A DNA stretch of 64,000 nucleotides. It comes from Piscinibacter gummiphilus. GTDB lineage: Bacteria; Pseudomonadota; Gammaproteobacteria; Burkholderiales; Burkholderiaceae_C. Each line of letters opens with the position of its first letter. Position 1 is the stretch's first letter. The translations under genes and the position numbers were made by a program. Shown in pieces: positions 19,247 through 27,904 of the stretch. The stretch is from NCBI RefSeq assembly GCF_002116905.1, contig NZ_CP015118.1, positions 248,001 to 312,000 of the forward strand, read 5' to 3'. The notes below the pieces were generated by a model. It made no database searches, was not told the DNA's origin, and saw nothing but the letters and a program-made list of their open reading frames with translations.

Positions 19247-20023
19247 ATGAAAATCCGCGTCCTCGGCTGCTCCGGCGCCATTGCCGCCGGCAGCCGAACC
19301 ACTGCCTTCCTGGTCGACCACGACGTGCTGGTCGATGCCGGAACGGGCGTGGGCGACCTCTCGCTCGACGAGCTGGCCCGCATCGACCACATCCTCGTCA
19401 GCCATTCGCACCTCGACCACGTGCTGTCCATCGGCCTGCTGGCCGACAGCGTGATGCGCGTCCGCATGGCCGCGGGCCGCGGCCCGATCCAGGTGCACGC
19501 GCTGCCCGAGACCATCGACGCGCTGCGCAAGCACATCTTCAACGGGGTCATCTGGCCCGACTTCACCCGGCTGCCGAGTGCAGAGCGCCCGGCGTTGACA
19601 CTCGTGCCGTTCGCCGTGGGCGACCGCCTGGCGCTCGGCCAAAAGACCTTCGAAGTGCTGTCGGCCGCCCACACCGTGCCGGCCGTGGGCTTCGCGCTCG
19701 TCGGCGACGAGGGCCACTGGGTCTTCACCGGCGACACCGGCCCGAACCCCGCGCTGTGGGCGCGGCTCCAGACCATGAAGGTGGCCCACCTCGTGATCGA
19801 GACCGCGTTCTCGGACGACGAGCACGAACTCGCCCGCATCAGCCGCCACCTGTGCCCTGCCGAACTGGGCCGTGAACTCACGAAGCTGCCGGGCAGCGTG
19901 GACGTGCACATCACCCACATCAAGCCAGGCGAAGTGGCCAGCGTGATGGAAGAGGTGGGCGCGCTGTCGACCCCGCACCGCATCTCGCCGCTGTTCGCCG
20001 GCCAGGTCCTCGACCTCGACTGA
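19247..20023 (+). CDS. Metallo-beta-lactamase-fold protein, class II 3',5'-cyclic nucleotide phosphodiesterase-like
   Basis: The 258-residue product has the class II phosphodiesterase/MBL metal motif SHSHLDH near residue 60, an NG-type fold start MKIRVLGCSGAIAAGSRTT, a distal aspartate in FTGDTGPNP and a late His in HITHIKPGE. These match the CpdP/PDE1-like family that hydrolyses cAMP. It is cytoplasmic. It sits alone between the FHA gene and the pilin cluster. cAMP controls type IV pili in some bacteria through Vfr, so the neighbourhood is suggestive, but the substrate is inferred only. Confidence 0.8.
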   Translation: MKIRVLGCSGAIAAGSRTTAFLVDHDVLVDAGTGVGDLSLDELARIDHILVSHSHLDHVLSIGLLADSVMRVRMAAGRGPIQVHALPETIDALRKHIFNGVIWPDFTRLPSAERPALTLVPFAVGDRLALGQKTFEVLSAAHTVPAVGFALVGDEGHWVFTGDTGPNPALWARLQTMKVAHLVIETAFSDDEHELARISRHLCPAELGRELTKLPGSVDVHITHIKPGEVASVMEEVGALSTPHRISPLFAGQVLDLD

Positions 20024-20172
20024 GGCACCCGACCTGGCATGCACTGGAATGTCGGACTTTGTGACCATTCCTGTCAGCCCGAAAAGACACCTTGTGCGAC
20101 TTTCCCTGACACGGGTGACCCAATGTGTCAGTCCTCCGGGCAGATTCCACACGAAAACGGGTTTCCGACCGC

Positions 20173-20188
20173 TGGCACGACCGCTGCA
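20173..20188 (+). promoter_or_regulatory. Sigma-54 (RpoN) promoter for the first pilin gene
   Basis: TGGCACGACCGCTGCA matches TGGCAC-N5-TTGCA with a single change and correct GG-to-GC spacing. It lies 46 bases upstream of the pilin ATG. Major pilin genes are classically RpoN- and PilR-dependent, which supports the assignment. Confidence 0.8.
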
Positions 20189-20233
20189 ATGTATTCCACG
20201 TGTCCACCCCGATTCCTCACTAGGAGTTTTTCC

Positions 20234-20656
20234 ATGAAGCGTTCCATCCAAAAGGGTTTCACCCTCATCGAACTGATGATCGTCGTCGCGATCATCGGCA
20301 TCCTGGCCGCCGTCGCTCTGCCGGCCTACCAGGACTACGTGAAGCGTTCGCGCATCTCTGAAGGCCTGGCGCTGGCTTCGGGTGCGAAGACCGCCCTGGC
20401 CGAGTACGTCGCCTCGAACAACGAATGGCCGGCCAGCGGCTCCGCGGCTGGCATTGAAGATGGCACCGCCATCAATGGCAACTCGGTGAACTCGGTCACG
20501 GTCGGTACGTCGAACGGTCAAATCACCATCGAGTACGCCAGCAAGGCCGGTGGCAACAACATCGTCATTCAAGCTGCGACGACCGCCGGTGGCGTGACCT
20601 GGGACTGCCGCGGCGGCTCGGTCGAAGGCAAGTACCGCCCCAGCGAGTGCCGCTGA
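20234..20656 (+). CDS. pilA: Type IV major pilin, PilA-like (copy 1)
   Basis: This is the structural subunit of a type IVa pilus. The 140-residue precursor has a short leader MKRSIQKG, the PilD cleavage site G|FTLIELMIVVAIIGILAAVA with Glu5, and a long hydrophobic N-terminal helix. Two Cys near the C-terminus (WDCRG and SECR) form the expected D-region disulfide loop. A sigma-54 promoter precedes it and a T-tailed hairpin follows, so it can be expressed alone at high level. The start has AGGAG a few bases upstream. Confidence 0.96.
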   Translation: MKRSIQKGFTLIELMIVVAIIGILAAVALPAYQDYVKRSRISEGLALASGAKTALAEYVASNNEWPASGSAAGIEDGTAINGNSVNSVTVGTSNGQITIEYASKAGGNNIVIQAATTAGGVTWDCRGGSVEGKYRPSECR

Positions 20657-20681
20657 TCGGTCCTGATATCCTGGTTTGACC

Positions 20682-20705
20682 AAAGGGGCTTCGGCCCCTT
20701 TCTTT
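20682..20705 (+). terminator. Intrinsic terminator between the two pilin genes
   Basis: AAAGGGGC and GCCCCTTT pair around a TTCG tetraloop, followed by CTTT. It separates the first pilin from the second, which begins only 14 bases later, so the downstream genes may depend on read-through or their own promoter. Confidence 0.85.
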
Positions 20706-20718
20706 CTGGAGTTCCGCC

Positions 20719-21144
20719 ATGCGCGTTCAACGCGGCTTCACCCTGATCGAGCTGATGATCGTGGTCGCCATCATCGGCATTCTGGCCGCATTGGCGCTGC
20801 CGGCGTACCAGGACTATGTCAAGCGCGCACGGGTTTCCGAGGGACTCGGCCTGGCAACGGGTGTCAAGCACATGGTGACCGAGTACTTTGCGTCCAACTC
20901 GCAGTGGCCGACCAGCAACAGCGCCGCTGGTGCCGCCGAGCCGGCCGAAATTCAGGGCCACAGCGTGCGTTCGGTGACCGTCACGAACAACGGCGTGATC
21001 CAGATCGCCTTCCGCGAAAACGTGCAGGATGGCGCATTGCTGGAACTCCTGCCGACCAGCGCCGCGCTCCAGGTCAACTGGACCTGCCGTTCGCCCGCGT
21101 CGGGTGGACTTCCCGGCAAGTACGTGCCGAGCGAGTGCCGATGA
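20719..21144 (+). CDS. Type IV pilin, PilA-like (copy 2)
   Basis: This 141-residue tandem paralogue of the first pilin shares the cleavage site (QRG|FTLIELMIVVAIIGILAALA) and the segment LPAYQDYVKRAR, but diverges in the head domain. The C-terminal Cys pair is kept (WTCRS and SECR). It lies after the terminator of copy 1 and overlaps the downstream ligase gene by four bases (ATGA). It is therefore likely part of a separate, lower-level operon with the glycosylation genes. It may be a minor or alternative major pilin. Confidence 0.94.
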   Translation: MRVQRGFTLIELMIVVAIIGILAALALPAYQDYVKRARVSEGLGLATGVKHMVTEYFASNSQWPTSNSAAGAAEPAEIQGHSVRSVTVTNNGVIQIAFRENVQDGALLELLPTSAALQVNWTCRSPASGGLPGKYVPSECR

Positions 21145-22997
21145 GCGGCACACCTGCGACCAGTCGCAACGGCTGGTGGCTGTCGTGGCTGCCGCTTGCG
21201 GCGGCCTTCTTCTTTTCCGTGTTCTCGCCCACCCGGGGCACCTACGAGCTCAACCACATCCCGGACGTCGCCCTGTCGCTCGGCGTCGGCCTGGCTGCGG
21301 TGCTGGCGGCCCTGTTCTCAGGGCAGGGGCGGCCCTCGTTGCGGACGCCCCCCCTCATCGCCGCGTATGTGCTGGTGGCATTCGTCCTCCTGACGGTCGC
21401 GAGGCGCATCCATTCTTATCCCGACACCCTGGTCTTCGCGCTGGGCGCGTGCCTGTGCTTTGGCCTGATGGCGTGGTTGGCCCCCGTGTGGCGGGCCTGG
21501 GCCGGGGCCGACGAACCGGTCGATCGCGCGATGGCCGCGCTCGTGATCGCCGGCGCGTTGCTCAACGCTTATGCCGTGTTCGTCCAGGCGAACCTGATCG
21601 CGGACCCGACGGGGTGGGTGATCCGACCCCGCGTGCCGTGGGCACCCGTCGGCAACTTCTACCAGCGCAACCTGTCCTCCCTGATGATGGCTTTGGGTTT
21701 CGGCACGCTGCTGGTCTACCCGCGAGCCTTCTCGACGTGGCCGCGGGCGCTGTCGGTCGCGGCCGGCCTGCTCGTCCTGGCGGTGGGGGTCACGTTCACG
21801 CAAAGCCGCGCGGGCTTCGTCATGCTGCTGTTCACCGCGGGCTACGGCGGCTGGGTGCTCGGCGCGCGATGGCACGACGCCCGGTCCGGGCGACCGCCGC
21901 TCCGGCGCGTTGCCGGCGCGCTGGCGGCCGTCGCGGTCGGTCTGGTCACCGTCTTTGTCCTGCTCACCGTCGTGCAGCGCACCCTCGACGCCACGGTCCT
22001 GGAAGGACTGAACCGGCCCGGGGCGATGAAGCGCCTGGCCGAAGGCCACGCGTTCTCGATGCGATGGTACGTGATGATGGCCGGCTTCGAGCGCTGGCTC
22101 GAGCACCCGTTGATCGGCGGTGGCTGGGGCCTGCATGCAGGCTGGGTCTACGCCCATGCGCTGGAGCATCCGTACCCGCTGTTCATCAACAACGCCCACA
22201 ACCTGCTGCTGCACCTGCTCGGCGAGGTCGGCTTGCTTGGCGTGCTGCCGCTGCTGGCGTGCGTCGGGTACACCTTCTGGCGGCAGCGCGTCCTCCCGAG
22301 CAGGATCAATCCGTTCCGCCACGTGCTCTGGATGATCATCGGCACCATCGCGGTCCACTCCGTGCTCGAATTTCCCCTGTGGGAAATGTCGTTCGGCGTG
22401 CTGTTCTTCTACGCATGGGCGCGGCTGGCGTCGCCGGCGGTCGCCCCCGCGACGTCATCGGCTGCGTCACCCGTGCCGGCTCGCGGCATCGCCGCGGCGA
22501 TCGGGCTCGTCGTGTTCGCCGGCAGCATCTACTTGCTCGTCGCGATCGACCACGTGGCTGGGACTCGACAGCAGCTTGCATCCCGCAAGGCGATGCGCGC
22601 CGACGAAGTGCTCGCGCTGTCCGGATCCGCGCGTTACGTGGGGTTCTCCGATTTCTCCGACTTGATCCTGTACAAGACCTTCCCGGTATCCACCGAACAG
22701 TTCGCCGCCAAGATGGAGATGGCCGACCGGCTGGTTTCGCACGTCCCGGACTACTGGGTCGTCGAGCGCCGCGCACAACTCGCCGGACTCGGCGAGGACC
22801 GGGCGCGGGCCGTGGATGCGTACCTTCGGCTGTGGGCGATGGGGATCGGGGGGGGGGAGCGGGCGAGAACTCTGCAGGGTCTCGACGACCTGGCGACGCA
22901 GCTGCCGGCGCGCTTCGGCCCCATCCGACAAGAGGTCCTTTCGCGCATCGAGACCTTGCCGAAATCTCCGTTCGAGGCGAGCTGGGTCAGCAACTGA
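21141..22997 (+). CDS. PglL-like pilin O-oligosaccharyltransferase (Wzy_C family), copy 1, with poly-G tract
   Basis: Proteins of this type transfer lipid-linked glycans to pilin in the periplasm and belong to the WaaL/Wzy fold. The 618-residue product has about a dozen transmembrane helices, the conserved GNFYQRNLSSL loop and the Wzy_C segment with NNAHNLLLHLLGEVG near residue 350. It ends in a soluble, helix-rich domain. The ATG at 21141 overlaps the pilin stop, linking target and enzyme. A run of ten G bases at 22848-22857 encodes residues 570-572 and part of 573. O-antigen ligase is the alternative annotation; pilin context favours PglL. Confidence 0.88.
   Translation: MSGTPATSRNGWWLSWLPLAAAFFFSVFSPTRGTYELNHIPDVALSLGVGLAAVLAALFSGQGRPSLRTPPLIAAYVLVAFVLLTVARRIHSYPDTLVFALGACLCFGLMAWLAPVWRAWAGADEPVDRAMAALVIAGALLNAYAVFVQANLIADPTGWVIRPRVPWAPVGNFYQRNLSSLMMALGFGTLLVYPRAFSTWPRALSVAAGLLVLAVGVTFTQSRAGFVMLLFTAGYGGWVLGARWHDARSGRPPLRRVAGALAAVAVGLVTVFVLLTVVQRTLDATVLEGLNRPGAMKRLAEGHAFSMRWYVMMAGFERWLEHPLIGGGWGLHAGWVYAHALEHPYPLFINNAHNLLLHLLGEVGLLGVLPLLACVGYTFWRQRVLPSRINPFRHVLWMIIGTIAVHSVLEFPLWEMSFGVLFFYAWARLASPAVAPATSSAASPVPARGIAAAIGLVVFAGSIYLLVAIDHVAGTRQQLASRKAMRADEVLALSGSARYVGFSDFSDLILYKTFPVSTEQFAAKMEMADRLVSHVPDYWVVERRAQLAGLGEDRARAVDAYLRLWAMGIGGGERARTLQGLDDLATQLPARFGPIRQEVLSRIETLPKSPFEASWVSN
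22848..22857 (+). repeat. Ten-G homopolymer inside the pglL-like gene
   Basis: Ten consecutive G bases encode Gly-Gly-Gly and the first base of a Glu codon, 47 codons before the stop. It is the longest homopolymer I noticed in the window; other G or C runs are about six to eight. Runs of this length are prone to slippage. A one-base loss would put the gene in the same frame as tfpX with no stop between; a one-base gain would extend it in another frame to 23152. Confidence 0.9.
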
Positions 22998-23094
22998 GGT
23001 TCCCGCGCAGCTCCGGTCGGCCCGCATTCCTGGATACAGTGGAAAGGGTCGTCCACCATGGGCGGCCTGTCGTGTCTCCTCTCTGCCGCCGTTC

Positions 23095-23886
23095 ATGCCA
23101 AGCATCTCCTGGTGGCCCCGCCTGCGGGCCGCAAGCGTCCACTTCGTCCTGAGCCTGCTGGTCGCCGCCGCCGCGGCATGGCTCGTCTTCCGCGTCTGGT
23201 ACCCGGCGCCGTACCAGGTGCTGGCCGGCGGCCAGGGTCTCTTTCTCCTGGTGGTCAGCGTGGATGTGGTGCTCGGGCCGCTGCTCACGCTGGCGGTGTT
23301 CAACCCCGCGAAGGGCCGGCGCCGTCTCGGGGGCGATCTGGCGGTGATCGGGCTGGTCCAGGCCGTGGCCCTGGCCTACGGCCTGCACACCTGCTTCGTC
23401 GCCCGGCCCGTGGTGCTCGCCTTCGAGGGCGATCGCTTCCGCGTCGTGGCGGCCGTCGAAGTGCTCGCGGACGAACTGCCGAAGGCCGCCCCCCCGTTCC
23501 GCAACTTGTCGATCCACGGCCCGGAACTGGTCGGCGTGCGTCGGGCCACCGACGTGGAACGCTACGACGCCATCATGCTCGCCACCCAGGGATTCGACAC
23601 CGGCCAGCGGCCGACGTTCTGGGTGGACTACGCGCAGTTCCAGCCGCAGGCGGCCGCGCTGGGCCGCTCGCTCGAGGCCGTGCTCGCCCAGTGTCCCGCC
23701 CGGCGCGAACAGATCCTCGGCGCCGTCCGGGCCGCGGGCCTCGCGGAAGGCGCGGCCCGTGCCCTGCCACTCATCTCGCGCGAGAGCGACTGGTCCGTGC
23801 TGGTCGACACCTCCGGCCGTGTCGCCGGCTTCCTGCCGTGCGACGTGTTTTCGGTGCCGCGGCCCGAGGCGGCCCGGGTTCGGTGA
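23095..23886 (+). CDS. TfpX/TfpZ family type IV pilin accessory protein
   Basis: Members of this family are membrane proteins encoded beside pilin genes and needed for assembly or stability of particular pilin types. From the ATG at 23095 it has 263 residues, with four hydrophobic helices in the first 110 (including QGLFLLVVSVDVVLGPLLTL) and a soluble C-terminal half ending with the family-like LISRESDWSVLVDTSG and GFLPCDVF. The frame remains open upstream to 22816 inside the previous gene. It is placed between two PglL-like genes, 97 bases after the first. Confidence 0.85.
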   Translation: MPSISWWPRLRAASVHFVLSLLVAAAAAWLVFRVWYPAPYQVLAGGQGLFLLVVSVDVVLGPLLTLAVFNPAKGRRRLGGDLAVIGLVQAVALAYGLHTCFVARPVVLAFEGDRFRVVAAVEVLADELPKAAPPFRNLSIHGPELVGVRRATDVERYDAIMLATQGFDTGQRPTFWVDYAQFQPQAAALGRSLEAVLAQCPARREQILGAVRAAGLAEGAARALPLISRESDWSVLVDTSGRVAGFLPCDVFSVPRPEAARVR

Positions 23887-23932
23887 GAATCGCACGCTGG
23901 CGCCGAGCCGGCGCGACCTCCAGCCGATCCGC

Positions 23933-25705
23933 GTGACGTCCCCCATCCCTTCCTCCCGCTCCGTCGACGCTGTCGGCCTCACCGCGGCGCTCGCCGCCAT
24001 CGCGGTGCCGGTGCTGCTGGCCTACAACCTGCCGCCGTCGTCCACCTTCCTGAACCAGGCCGCGGCCCTCGTGGGCTGGGGCATCTTCTGCGCCGTGCTG
24101 GCGGCCTCGCTGCCGCGGTCGGGCTCGGGCGCCGCGTCCGGCGGTCAGCGGGCGCTCGTGGTGGCGCTGGCGGTGCTGCTCGGGTGTGTCGTGCTGTCGA
24201 TGGTCCGCTCGGGCCTGCCGACGGGCCTCGGGTTGTCCTCGCTCGGGCTGATCGGTGCGGCGGTCCTGGTCGTCTGCACCGCGGCCGCCGTGCAGCGGGC
24301 TGGAGCGGGTGAGACCGCGTTCGAGGTCTTTGCCATCGCCCTGCTCGCGGCCGCGCTCGCGAGCGTGGCCATCGCCATCGTGCAGTACTTCTTCCCCGCG
24401 TTCGCCGACGGCGACGTGCTGGCGCGCGCGTCCAGCCCCGGCCGGGTGGGCGCGAACCTGCGCCAGCCCAACCACCTCAGCAGCCTGCTGCTGGCGGCGC
24501 TCGCCGGCCTCGTGTGGTTGCACGACCGCCGCGAGCAGGCCGCCGCACAGCCGCCCCTCGCGTTCCGCATCGGCACCGTGGCCGTCGGGCTGCTGCTGGT
24601 GTTCGGCGTGGTGCTGACCGTCTCGCGCACCGGCACCGTGTGCATCGTGATGCTCGCGCTGTGGGGCGTGATCGACCGGCGGCTCTCGCGGTTCACGCGC
24701 GCGATGCTGTGGCTCGTGCCGCTCGTGTACGTGCTGTGCTGGATGGGGGTCAGCGAATGGTCCGCCGCGCAGGCGCACGCGTTCGCCGGCGAGTCGCAGC
24801 TGCACAAGTCGGACCTGTCGAGCTCGCGCTTCGGCATCTGGTCGAACACCCTGGCGCTGATCCGCATGCACCCGTGGGCGGGCGTGGGCTGGGGCGAGTT
24901 CAACTTCGCGTGGACGCTGACGCCGTTCCCGGGTCGCCCCATCGCCTTCTTCGACCACACGCACAACCTGCCGCTGCAGTTCGCGGTGGAACTGGGCCTG
25001 CCGCTGGCCGGGCTGGTGATGGTGCTGATCGTCGCGGCGCTGTGGGGCGCCTTCCGGTGCGCGCGCCACGCCGTGGCGGCCGACCAGCCCGCGGTGCGCT
25101 GCGGGCTCGTGATGGTGCTGATGATGGGCGTGCACAGCCTGCTCGAGTACCCGCTCTGGTACGCCTACTTCCTGCTGCCCACCGCGTTCGCGTTCGGCTT
25201 CGCCGTGAGCGGCCGCATCGTGGCCGCGCCGCAGCCGTGGGGTGGCCGTGCGTGGCTGGTGGGCGGGGGCGTGGTGCTCGCCGTGGGCGGGGTGTTCTCG
25301 GTGGTCGACTACCTGAGCGTGGTGCAGATCTTCGCGCCCGGCAGCCGTGCGGCACCGCTGGAGGAACGCATCGAATCGGGCCGCCGCAGCGTGTTCTTCG
25401 CCCACCATGCGGACTACGCGGCCGTCACCACGGCCCAGTTCCCGTCCGTGGAGGCCGCCGGTTTCGAGGTGGCCCCGCACTTCCTGCTCGACGCCCGCCT
25501 GATGATCGCGTGGGCCAAGGCCCTGAACGAACGTGGTGACGTGGAGCGCGCCCGCTACGTGGCCGAGCGGCTGAAGGAGTTCAACCACGCGGAGGGCGAC
25601 AAGTTCTTCGCCGCCTGCAACGACGCCACCACCGACCCGCTGCCGTTCCAGTGTGCGCCGGCGACGCGGTCGTTCACCTTCGAGGACTTCCGCGGGGGGC
25701 GCTGA
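23933..25705 (+). CDS. PglL-like O-oligosaccharyltransferase, copy 2
   Basis: This second ligase of the pilin island has 590 residues from the GTG at 23933, which is where recognisable sequence begins (MTSPIPSSRSVDAVGLTAAL); the open frame upstream is tfpX shadow. It has about 12 transmembrane helices. The PglL_A-type motif GANLRQPNHLSSLLL near residue 175 and the Wzy_C motif FDHTHNLPLQFAVELGL near residue 340 are both clear, and MGVHSLLEYPLWY follows. It is only distantly similar to copy 1, so the two are not a recent duplication. The GTG start is my choice and could be off by a few codons. Confidence 0.87.
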   Translation: MTSPIPSSRSVDAVGLTAALAAIAVPVLLAYNLPPSSTFLNQAAALVGWGIFCAVLAASLPRSGSGAASGGQRALVVALAVLLGCVVLSMVRSGLPTGLGLSSLGLIGAAVLVVCTAAAVQRAGAGETAFEVFAIALLAAALASVAIAIVQYFFPAFADGDVLARASSPGRVGANLRQPNHLSSLLLAALAGLVWLHDRREQAAAQPPLAFRIGTVAVGLLLVFGVVLTVSRTGTVCIVMLALWGVIDRRLSRFTRAMLWLVPLVYVLCWMGVSEWSAAQAHAFAGESQLHKSDLSSSRFGIWSNTLALIRMHPWAGVGWGEFNFAWTLTPFPGRPIAFFDHTHNLPLQFAVELGLPLAGLVMVLIVAALWGAFRCARHAVAADQPAVRCGLVMVLMMGVHSLLEYPLWYAYFLLPTAFAFGFAVSGRIVAAPQPWGGRAWLVGGGVVLAVGGVFSVVDYLSVVQIFAPGSRAAPLEERIESGRRSVFFAHHADYAAVTTAQFPSVEAAGFEVAPHFLLDARLMIAWAKALNERGDVERARYVAERLKEFNHAEGDKFFAACNDATTDPLPFQCAPATRSFTFEDFRGGR

Positions 25706-25708
25706 CGC

Positions 25709-26203
25709 TCAGGGCGACGCGACCCAGTCGCCCGACTTGCCGCCGTGTTTCTCGAGCACGCGGATGCCCCCCATCACCATGCCGCGGTCGGCCGCCTTGC
25801 ACATGTCGTAGACGGTCAGCAGGCCCACCTGCACCGCGGTGAGCGCTTCCATCTCGACCCCGGTGCGTCCGAGCGTTTCCACCTGCGCGGTGCAGCGCAC
25901 TTCGCTCGCCGCCTCGTCGGTCTCGAACGACACCGTCACGCGCGTGATGGGCAGTGGGTGGCACAGCGGGATCAGGTCCGAGGTGCGCTTGCTCGCCTGG
26001 ATGGCGGCGATGCGGGCGACACCGAGCACGTCACCCTTCTTGGCCGTGCCGCCCGTGATCAGCGCGAGCGTGGCGGGTTGCATGCGGATCGTGCCGGTGG
26101 CCACGGCGATGCGGTGGGTTTCCGCCTTGGCGGACACGTCCACCATGTGGGCCTGGCCTTGCCCGTCGAAGTGGGTCAGCGGGGACGAGGTCGGCTTGGA
26201 CAT
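25709..26203 (-). CDS. moaC: Cyclic pyranopterin monophosphate synthase MoaC
   Basis: MoaC converts the MoaA product to cPMP in molybdenum-cofactor synthesis. The 164-residue product has the family landmarks HMVDVSAKAETHR, KRTSDLIPLCHPLPIT, GVEMEALTAV and the catalytic DMCKA. I start it at the ATG at 26203; the same frame is open far upstream only because of high-GC shadowing. It is convergent with the preceding ligase gene (three bases apart) and divergent from the M48 protease. No other moa genes are in the window. Confidence 0.97.
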   Translation of the reverse strand: MSKPTSSPLTHFDGQGQAHMVDVSAKAETHRIAVATGTIRMQPATLALITGGTAKKGDVLGVARIAAIQASKRTSDLIPLCHPLPITRVTVSFETDEAASEVRCTAQVETLGRTGVEMEALTAVQVGLLTVYDMCKAADRGMVMGGIRVLEKHGGKSGDWVASP

Positions 26204-26266
26204 GATGGGGAAACAATCGGAAATCGAAGGGGGAAACGCGCGCTGGCATGATAGCGGGACCCTGTG

Positions 26267-27844
26267 ATGGCCGATGCCTTGAAGAACCCTGCCCCCCGTT
26301 CCCGGGCCTCCCGCTGGATGGCCCTGCTGTGCGCCGCATTGATGGTCTCGCCGCCGGCGCTCGCTCCCGGATGGGCGCAGAACCGCCTGCCGGGCCTCGG
26401 CGACCAGATCTCCGACTCGTTCGGCGTGGGCACCGAGGCCAAGCTCGGCGAGCAGATCATGCGGCAGATCCGGGTCGACCCCGACTACATCGACGACCCG
26501 GTGCTGCTCGAGTACGTGCAGTCGCTGTGGAACCCGCTGCTGGCGGCGGCGCGCCGCCGCGGCGACATCGAGGCCGAACTGGAACAGAAGTTCGGCTGGG
26601 AGATCTTTCTCGTGCGCGACCGCAGCGTCAACGCGTTCGCGCTGCCCGGCGGCTACGTGGGCGTGCACCTCGGGCTGATCTCGATGACGGCCACCCGCGA
26701 CGAACTCGCCTCGGTGCTGGCCCACGAAATGACGCACGTGACGCAGCGCCACATCGCGCGCGGCATGGTCAACAGCAAGCGGCAGTCGATCATGAGCGTT
26801 GCCGCCATCATCCTCGGCGTGCTGGCGGCCACGCGCAGCAACGGCCGCGCCGGCGACGGCGCGAACGCGGTCATCGCCGGTGGCCAGGCGCTGGCCGTGC
26901 AGGGCCAGTTGAACTTCTCGCGCGACATGGAGCGCGAGGCCGACCGCATCGGCTTCCTCGTGATGTCCGACGCCGGCTTCGCGCCGGGCGGCATGGCCGC
27001 GATGTTCGAGAAGCTCGACCTGGCGTCGCGCCTGAACGACAGCGGCGGCTACCCGTACCTGCGCAGCCACCCGCTGTCCACCGAGCGGATCGGTGAAGCC
27101 CGCGGCCGGCTCGGCGCGGCCGCGCCGGTGGCCCCGGTCAGCGTGCTCGCCCACTCGGCCGCCCAGGGCCGCGCCCGCGTGCTGATGGACACCCGGGCCA
27201 CCGCGCTCGAACGGTGGGAGAACCAGACCGTCGTCCCGTCCCAACCCGTTGCCGACCAGTTGATCACCGCGTACTCGAAGGGCCTGGCCGCCACGCTGCG
27301 GCGCGACTGGGCGCGGGCCGACGAGGCGATCGACCTCGCGCTGGGCCTCGTGCGCGGCAGCCCGCGCAGCGATGCCTCGGCCGAACGCGCCGTGGTGCTC
27401 CTCGCGGTGGAGTCGCAGCTCGAGCGCGGCAACCCCGCGCGGGCCACCGAACTGCTCAAGCCGTACGTGGACACCGCCGCCGAGTCGCGCCCCGTGCTGC
27501 TGCTGGCCGCCCAGGCCTCGCTGGCGTCGAAGGACCGCGCGGTGCTGCAGTCCATGTCCGACGAGCTGCAGACCTGGACCAGCCTGCACCCGAAGGACGC
27601 GCCTGCCTGGGTGCTCCTCTCGCGCCTGTGGGGCCAGATGGGCTTCAAGCTGAGGGCCCTGCGGGCCGAGGCGGAGTCGCGCATCGCGCTGGGCGACTAC
27701 AACGGCGCCGTCGACCGGCTGCGCGCCGGCCAGCGCCTCGCGAAGGGGGCGCGCACGGCCGACTTCATCGAGGCGTCGGTCATCGACGCGCGCCTGCGGG
27801 ACATCGAACGGTTGCGCCGGCTCGACGAACGCCCGGAAGGGTGA
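26267..27844 (+). CDS. M48 family metalloprotease, BepA/YfgC-like, with TPR-type C-terminus
   Basis: BepA-type proteases are periplasmic quality-control enzymes for outer-membrane assembly. The 525-residue product has an N-terminal signal region ending APGWAQ, the zinc motif HEMTH (His153, Glu154, His157) and a third ligand Glu in MEREADRIGF near residue 226. The C-terminal 230 residues are helical and TPR-like (ATELLKPYVD, ASLASKDRAV). A GTG at 26264 directly precedes the ATG and cannot be excluded as start. It is divergent from moaC. Confidence 0.92.
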   Translation: MADALKNPAPRSRASRWMALLCAALMVSPPALAPGWAQNRLPGLGDQISDSFGVGTEAKLGEQIMRQIRVDPDYIDDPVLLEYVQSLWNPLLAAARRRGDIEAELEQKFGWEIFLVRDRSVNAFALPGGYVGVHLGLISMTATRDELASVLAHEMTHVTQRHIARGMVNSKRQSIMSVAAIILGVLAATRSNGRAGDGANAVIAGGQALAVQGQLNFSRDMEREADRIGFLVMSDAGFAPGGMAAMFEKLDLASRLNDSGGYPYLRSHPLSTERIGEARGRLGAAAPVAPVSVLAHSAAQGRARVLMDTRATALERWENQTVVPSQPVADQLITAYSKGLAATLRRDWARADEAIDLALGLVRGSPRSDASAERAVVLLAVESQLERGNPARATELLKPYVDTAAESRPVLLLAAQASLASKDRAVLQSMSDELQTWTSLHPKDAPAWVLLSRLWGQMGFKLRALRAEAESRIALGDYNGAVDRLRAGQRLAKGARTADFIEASVIDARLRDIERLRRLDERPEG

Positions 27845-27904
27845 GCCGCCGAGGGTGAAACGAAGGTTATCCTTGCCGCCACTTTGAAGGCAGGGAACCT
27901 TTCG

